DNA of 64,000 nucleotides. Source: an uncultured Bacteroidaceae bacterium. GTDB taxonomy: Bacteria; Bacteroidota; Bacteroidia; Bacteroidales; Bacteroidaceae. A model generated the notes under the pieces. The model ran no database searches. It saw only the letters and a program-made list of their open reading frames with translations, and was not told the origin of the DNA. The position numbers and the translations under genes were made by a program. The stretch lies in contig CAJOIE010000010.1 in the NCBI GenBank assembly GCA_905234605.1, positions 62,001 to 126,000 of the forward strand, in the 5' to 3' direction. Positions 59,642 through 64,000 of this stretch are shown one piece after another (within the stretch, counting starts at the first letter, position 1; every line of letters begins with the position of its first letter).

Positions 59642-60592
59642 ATGAATAGCAACACCAATGCGGGTGCATCGCTGTCGCCCGACCTCACCACGCACGTGGG
59701 CTCGCTCACGTTGCGCAACCCTGTGCTCACGGCTTCCGGCACCTTTGGCTACGGATTGGAGTATGCCGACCTTGTCGACCTTTCGCGCCTTGGCGGCATC
59801 ATTGTCAAGGGCACCACGCTTGAGCCGCGACAAGGCAATCCATACCCCCGCATGGCTGAGACGGCAGGCGGCATGCTCAACTGCGTGGGCTTGCAGAACA
59901 AGGGTGTCGACCATTTCTGCCGGCACATCTACCCCGAGGTGCGCCAGTTGCCCACGGCTGTGCTGGTGGGCGTCAGCGGTTCCACCATCGAGGCCTACGC
60001 CGAGTGTGCCCGCCGGATAGGTGAGCTTGCTGACGTGCCTGCTATAGAGCTGAACATCTCGTGCCCCAACGTGAAACATGGCGGCATGGCCTTCGGTGTC
60101 ACTGCCGATGGGGCTGCAGCCGTGGTGCGTGCTGTGCGCAAGGTGTACCCCAAGACGCTGATAGTCAAGCTGTCGCCCAACGTCACCAGCATTGCCGACA
60201 TTGCGCGAGCCGTCGAGGCCGAGGGTGCCGATGCCGTGTCGCTCATCAACACTCTCATGGGCATGGCCATTGATGCCGAGCGCCGTCGTCCTGTGCTCAG
60301 TATCGGCACCGGCGGGCTCTCGGGGCCTGCTGTCAAGCCGGTGGCACTGCGCATGGTGTGGCAGGTGTACGAGGCTGTGCGTGTGCCCGTTGTGGGCTTG
60401 GGTGGCATCATGACGGCCACCGATGCCGTGGAGTTCCTGCTGGCAGGAGCCACTGCCATTGAGGTGGGTACGGCCAATTTCGTCAATCCGCGTGCTTCGC
60501 AGGAGATTGCCGACGGCATCGAGGCCTACCTCTCCCGCCACGGTTTCGCCTCAGTGAGCGAGATCGTGGGAGCGGCGCACAGCGCAGGGTGA
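59642..60592 (+). CDS. pyrD: Dihydroorotate dehydrogenase B catalytic subunit
   Basis: [74 protein letters not shown]. Confidence 0.95.
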   Translation: MNSNTNAGASLSPDLTTHVGSLTLRNPVLTASGTFGYGLEYADLVDLSRLGGIIVKGTTLEPRQGNPYPRMAETAGGMLNCVGLQNKGVDHFCRHIYPEVRQLPTAVLVGVSGSTIEAYAECARRIGELADVPAIELNISCPNVKHGGMAFGVTADGAAAVVRAVRKVYPKTLIVKLSPNVTSIADIARAVEAEGADAVSLINTLMGMAIDAERRRPVLSIGTGGLSGPAVKPVALRMVWQVYEAVRVPVVGLGGIMTATDAVEFLLAGATAIEVGTANFVNPRASQEIADGIEAYLSRHGFASVSEIVGAAHSAG

Positions 60593-60629
60593 GCACTGAG
60601 AAGGACAGTCGCCGGTCCATTCTGGACAA

Positions 60630-63482
60630 TCACCTTCCGTCCTTCAGTTCAAGCCTATAGTGTCCTGAGCCGCAAAGAAGGCTGACATAGCCATTGGCGT
60701 AGCTGATGGCATGAATGCCTTTGGTGCGCGCTGTCACGACACGCCCCTGCTCAAACAGCTGCCTGCCTGCTGCAACAGGCAGGCATATTACGGCAGGTTC
60801 GCCGGCAGGAATCTCTATCTCTATATGCCGTGTGGCTGCCTTGCCTGCGGCTTGTTGCTGCCGTTTCCATGCTATTCGGATGCGTCCGCGGGGGCACCGT
60901 GTGGCCACGTCGAGGCTGTCTAAGTCGGGCGGGAAGTATGGACTGATGTTTATGGCGAGGGCTCTGTCGGAGTGGTGTGGTTGTGCTGTCGCGGCTGTGT
61001 GCGTCGTGGGTATGCTTGCTCCCCATGTTATGCCGGCCAGTGCAGTGTAGAACCACTCCTCGATGTGGTCCATCATGCAGTGGTTCTGTGAGAAGCGTCC
61101 CACGTCCCAATACTCGGGCGTGGTGGTGTAGCCTTGGCGCACCCAGTAGCCGTATGACGGGCAGTCGGTCTGATTGGCCATCTGCCATACTATGTCGTTG
61201 TGGCCGTAGCGTGCGAGCGACATCAGCACGGGCTTCAGTGCTATCTCTCCCGTGCGTACCTTGTAACCGTCGGCCACCACCCGTGCCGCCAGAGCCTGGC
61301 CCACGCGCTCCTCCTCGCCGTCGGGCACGAGACCGTAGTACAGCGGCATGGCCAGTTCGCTCTGGCGTCCCAGTGCATATATGCCCTGTCCGCGGTAGAA
61401 CTTGGTGTTGAATGCCTGACGTGTGGCGGCAGCCTGTGTGGCAAAGGCCTGTGCGTCGGCCTCGTGGCTAAGCTCTGCGGCCATCTCGCTCATAGCGCAC
61501 AGCAGGTGGTAGTAGGTGGTAGTCTCGGTGAATTCGGTCGTCACAGGCGGCTCCACACCAGCCGTCTCCTGTCCCCAGTCGGAGAGCACGCTGAGGCTGT
61601 TGTCTATGAGGTGGCCAGAGGTGTGGCGCGCGTAGTGTTCCATGAGGCGGCACATGTCCTTGTAGTAGCGGCGCATGAGGGTGGTGTCGCCATAGTAGCG
61701 CCAGCAGCGGTAGGGCACGAGTATTGCTGCTCCACCCCAGTTGGGGTCGTCCACGTAGACGCGCATGTAGAATGGTGCCACCGATGGTACCATGCCGTCG
61801 GCCTGCTGAGCGTCGAAGCAGTCTGTGACCACCTTATGCCAGTATGCCTGCATGTCGTAGTTGGCTATGAGGGAGACAAACATCTCGTTGGGCACATCGA
61901 GCCATCCCAGCTTTTCGCGGTGCGGACAGTCGGTGATGCAGTTGTAGAGCTGCGAGGCTATGGCGTCGCGGCAGATGGTATGTATGTCGTTGACGAGTTG
62001 GTTGCTTGTGGCGAAGTGTCCTGCCTGCTCCACATCGGCACGTATGCGCATGGCCGTGAATGCCGAGGCGTCGGGCACGTAGTCCAGGCCTACTATCTGC
62101 AGGTAGCGCAGGCCGTGGTACATGAACTCGGGTCCCCAGACTTCGTCCTGTCCGGTGGTGCCGAAGGTGTAGCAGTCGTAGGTGTCGGCGGTGCCGGTGT
62201 AGAACTCCTCCATGAGCACCGAGCCGTCGGTGTTGAGGCTCTCGCCTGCACGCAGGCTTATCTGCTGTCCACGCCGTCCGTGCAGGCGGAAGCGGTATTG
62301 TCCGGCATAGTTGCGCCCGAAGTCGACCATCACCAAGTCGTGCCCGCCGCTGCGTGTCGTGGACACTTTCACGGCCGGCCATTGCTCCACGACGCGCAGA
62401 TGCTCATGCATACGGCTGCGCAGTGTGCCGTGGCCGCTCACCTGGGCGTGTGGCGAAGTGAAATGGGGTGTCACCACGGTGGCCTGTGCTTGCGGGCATG
62501 GCTGTCTGTCCATGCCGGTGGCTGTCAGGAGGGTGGCATCGTAGTCCTCGCCGCCCCACCAGTTGCTGCCGGTGGTGGCTGTGGGGCGTGCGGTCCATGT
62601 GGTGTCGGTGCGTAGCGTGTCGGTTGTGCCGTCGGTGTAGGCCACGTGCAACTCGGCCATCAGTGCCGTCTGTCCGTTGTTAGTAACCTCGCCCTTGGAG
62701 AAGCGTCCTGGCAGGAGGTCTATGTCATAGATGCCTCCGGCCAGACGTGCCGTGATTGTGTTGACAGCCTTGCCGGCGGATGCTGTGTCGCCCGTGTTAG
62801 GGTGCATGAGAGCGGTCACGTCGTAGGTGGAGTAGAGCACGGTGTGCTCATACTCGCTTTCGCCTGGCTCCAGCACGGCATCCGTCACAGGCTGCCCGCT
62901 CAGGCTGATGGCTGCCACTCCGAGTGCCGAAGCGTAGAGACGCGCCCTGCTCACGGTCTTGCCCTCTTGCAGCGTGAATGTGCGCTCCAAGGCCGGCACG
63001 GTGTGCATGTGGCCTATGGTGTCTGGTGCGGCTATCCATTGTGCCTGCCAGTCGGTGGGTGAGAGCATGGCGGTGCCGAAGTGTGCCGATGCCGTGGCAG
63101 TGTGCCTGTGGCTGTCGGTAGCGGTGAGTGTCCACGTGTAGTCTGTGCAGCTTTGCAGCGGCGCACCGGCGTAGGTGGTTGCCGTGCGGCTGCCGTCGGC
63201 CTGCTGCGTGCTGTGCCAGAGGGTGCGCCCGTAGCTGTCGGTCACGGTGATGGTGAAGCGTGTCAGGCGGCAGTCGCGCTCGTCGCAGTCCATTTGCCAA
63301 CTGAAGGTGGGGGTCGCGATGTCTATGCCGAGGGGCTCATGCAGCGAGCACACCCGCAGGCAGCTGAGGCGCAGGTGTGTGCCGGCCGCGCTGGCCGTGG
63401 ACCCGGGCATGGGGCTGACAGCGTGCAGGGTGGTTGTTGCCATCATCAGTGGCAGCGTGCAGATGGCTATGGTGTGGCGCAT
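60630..63482 (-). CDS. Alpha-L-rhamnosidase-like glycoside hydrolase (GH78)
   Basis: FSWQMDCDERDCRLTRFTITV; DCPHREKLGWLDVPNEMFVSLIANYDMQAYWHKVVTDCFDAQQADGMVPSVAP; signal peptide. Confidence 0.88.
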   Translation of the reverse strand: MRHTIAICTLPLMMATTTLHAVSPMPGSTASAAGTHLRLSCLRVCSLHEPLGIDIATPTFSWQMDCDERDCRLTRFTITVTDSYGRTLWHSTQQADGSRTATTYAGAPLQSCTDYTWTLTATDSHRHTATASAHFGTAMLSPTDWQAQWIAAPDTIGHMHTVPALERTFTLQEGKTVSRARLYASALGVAAISLSGQPVTDAVLEPGESEYEHTVLYSTYDVTALMHPNTGDTASAGKAVNTITARLAGGIYDIDLLPGRFSKGEVTNNGQTALMAELHVAYTDGTTDTLRTDTTWTARPTATTGSNWWGGEDYDATLLTATGMDRQPCPQAQATVVTPHFTSPHAQVSGHGTLRSRMHEHLRVVEQWPAVKVSTTRSGGHDLVMVDFGRNYAGQYRFRLHGRRGQQISLRAGESLNTDGSVLMEEFYTGTADTYDCYTFGTTGQDEVWGPEFMYHGLRYLQIVGLDYVPDASAFTAMRIRADVEQAGHFATSNQLVNDIHTICRDAIASQLYNCITDCPHREKLGWLDVPNEMFVSLIANYDMQAYWHKVVTDCFDAQQADGMVPSVAPFYMRVYVDDPNWGGAAILVPYRCWRYYGDTTLMRRYYKDMCRLMEHYARHTSGHLIDNSLSVLSDWGQETAGVEPPVTTEFTETTTYYHLLCAMSEMAAELSHEADAQAFATQAAATRQAFNTKFYRGQGIYALGRQSELAMPLYYGLVPDGEEERVGQALAARVVADGYKVRTGEIALKPVLMSLARYGHNDIVWQMANQTDCPSYGYWVRQGYTTTPEYWDVGRFSQNHCMMDHIEEWFYTALAGITWGASIPTTHTAATAQPHHSDRALAINISPYFPPDLDSLDVATRCPRGRIRIAWKRQQQAAGKAATRHIEIEIPAGEPAVICLPVAAGRQLFEQGRVVTARTKGIHAISYANGYVSLLCGSGHYRLELKDGR

Positions 63483-63491
63483 GGCGGCGGG

Positions 63492-64000
63492 CTACTTTAT
63501 CTCGAGTACAGGTGCGATGTCGTTGCATGGTGTCGGCGGCAGGGTTACGATGAGACCCTGTGCTGTCTGGCGGAAGGGCACACGGCCGTGCCCGAGCAGG
63601 CGCACGCGTCGCACGCGTCGGTCGCAGTGTGGCGAGTCGGTGCCGAGGGAGCGTATGGTCGCCTCCTGCGTTTCTGGCCAGCGCAGGATGGTGGCATATA
63701 GCAGCCGGCCTTTCCGTGTGAAGCGTATGTCCTGTGCCGAGTAGTTGTTGCGCTCGTTGAAACCCTGTGCCGTGAGCGGAGTGGCATTGTCGGCCAACGG
63801 CCCCTCGCCGAAGGTGCGCCAGGGGCGTGTGCCGTAGATGCTTGCGCTGTTCTGATCCATCCACGCCTTGATGCCGTGGAGCACGTGGCGCTCACGCTCG
63901 TCGATGCTGCCATCGCCGCGCATGGGCACACTCAGGAGCAGGTTGCCGTTCTTGCTGACCACGTCCACCAGCATGTCCACCACTTGCTGTGCCGTCTTGT
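63492..64000 (-). CDS. GH29 alpha-L-fucosidase-like, C-terminal part only (5' end beyond window)
   Basis: VDMLVDVVSKNGNLLLSVPMRGDGSIDERERHVLHGIKAWMDQNSASIYGTRPW. Confidence 0.88.
   Translation of the reverse strand, partial: KTAQQVVDMLVDVVSKNGNLLLSVPMRGDGSIDERERHVLHGIKAWMDQNSASIYGTRPWRTFGEGPLADNATPLTAQGFNERNNYSAQDIRFTRKGRLLYATILRWPETQEATIRSLGTDSPHCDRRVRRVRLLGHGRVPFRQTAQGLIVTLPPTPCNDIAPVLEIK

Noticed and set aside
61200-62615. 471-aa plus-strand ORF antisense to the GH78 gene
   Set aside because: High-GC shadow ORF; the opposite strand carries clear GH78 motifs and a signal peptide.

Overview
Bacteroidales-type chromosomal window (Bacteroidetes TAnnTTTG promoters; GC-rich core gene set including recR, bcp, holA, pyrK/pyrD). 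Core loci: a 5'-truncated MalY/PatB aminotransferase; recR-GT2-GNAT cluster; an L-arabinose operon (galM lipoprotein, SSS transporter, Nudix-type AraR, araD, araA, FGGY kinase) with a three-copy intergenic repeat; tRNA-His(GTG); glycerate kinase/DUF4837/FadL-like; amn/holA; fimbrillin-like; pyrK/pyrD; GH78 and partial GH29. From ~14.4 to 31.2 kb, downstream of tRNA-His, is an AT-richer defence-type island: mini-DprA, three tandem DUF1016/PDDEXK genes with a repeated palindromic promoter element, RhuM, a four-helix-bundle protein, a split N6-MTase, Fic, a PLD-SNF2 helicase, DUF262-HNH and an EcoRI-type MTase. It contains several frameshifts and remnants. The most interesting locus is a seven-gene co-directional operon (45638-55154) encoding a vWA-like lipoprotein, a small membrane protein, a tubulin/FtsZ-like GTPase, a 1134-aa protein with a C-terminal actin/Hsp70-like ATPase, a TM-linker protein, and a MotA/TolQ/ZorA-like plus MotB/OmpA/ZorB-like pair. 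It looks like a combined tubulin + actin + ion-driven envelope machine. All calls come from reading sequence and motifs; no database search was run.
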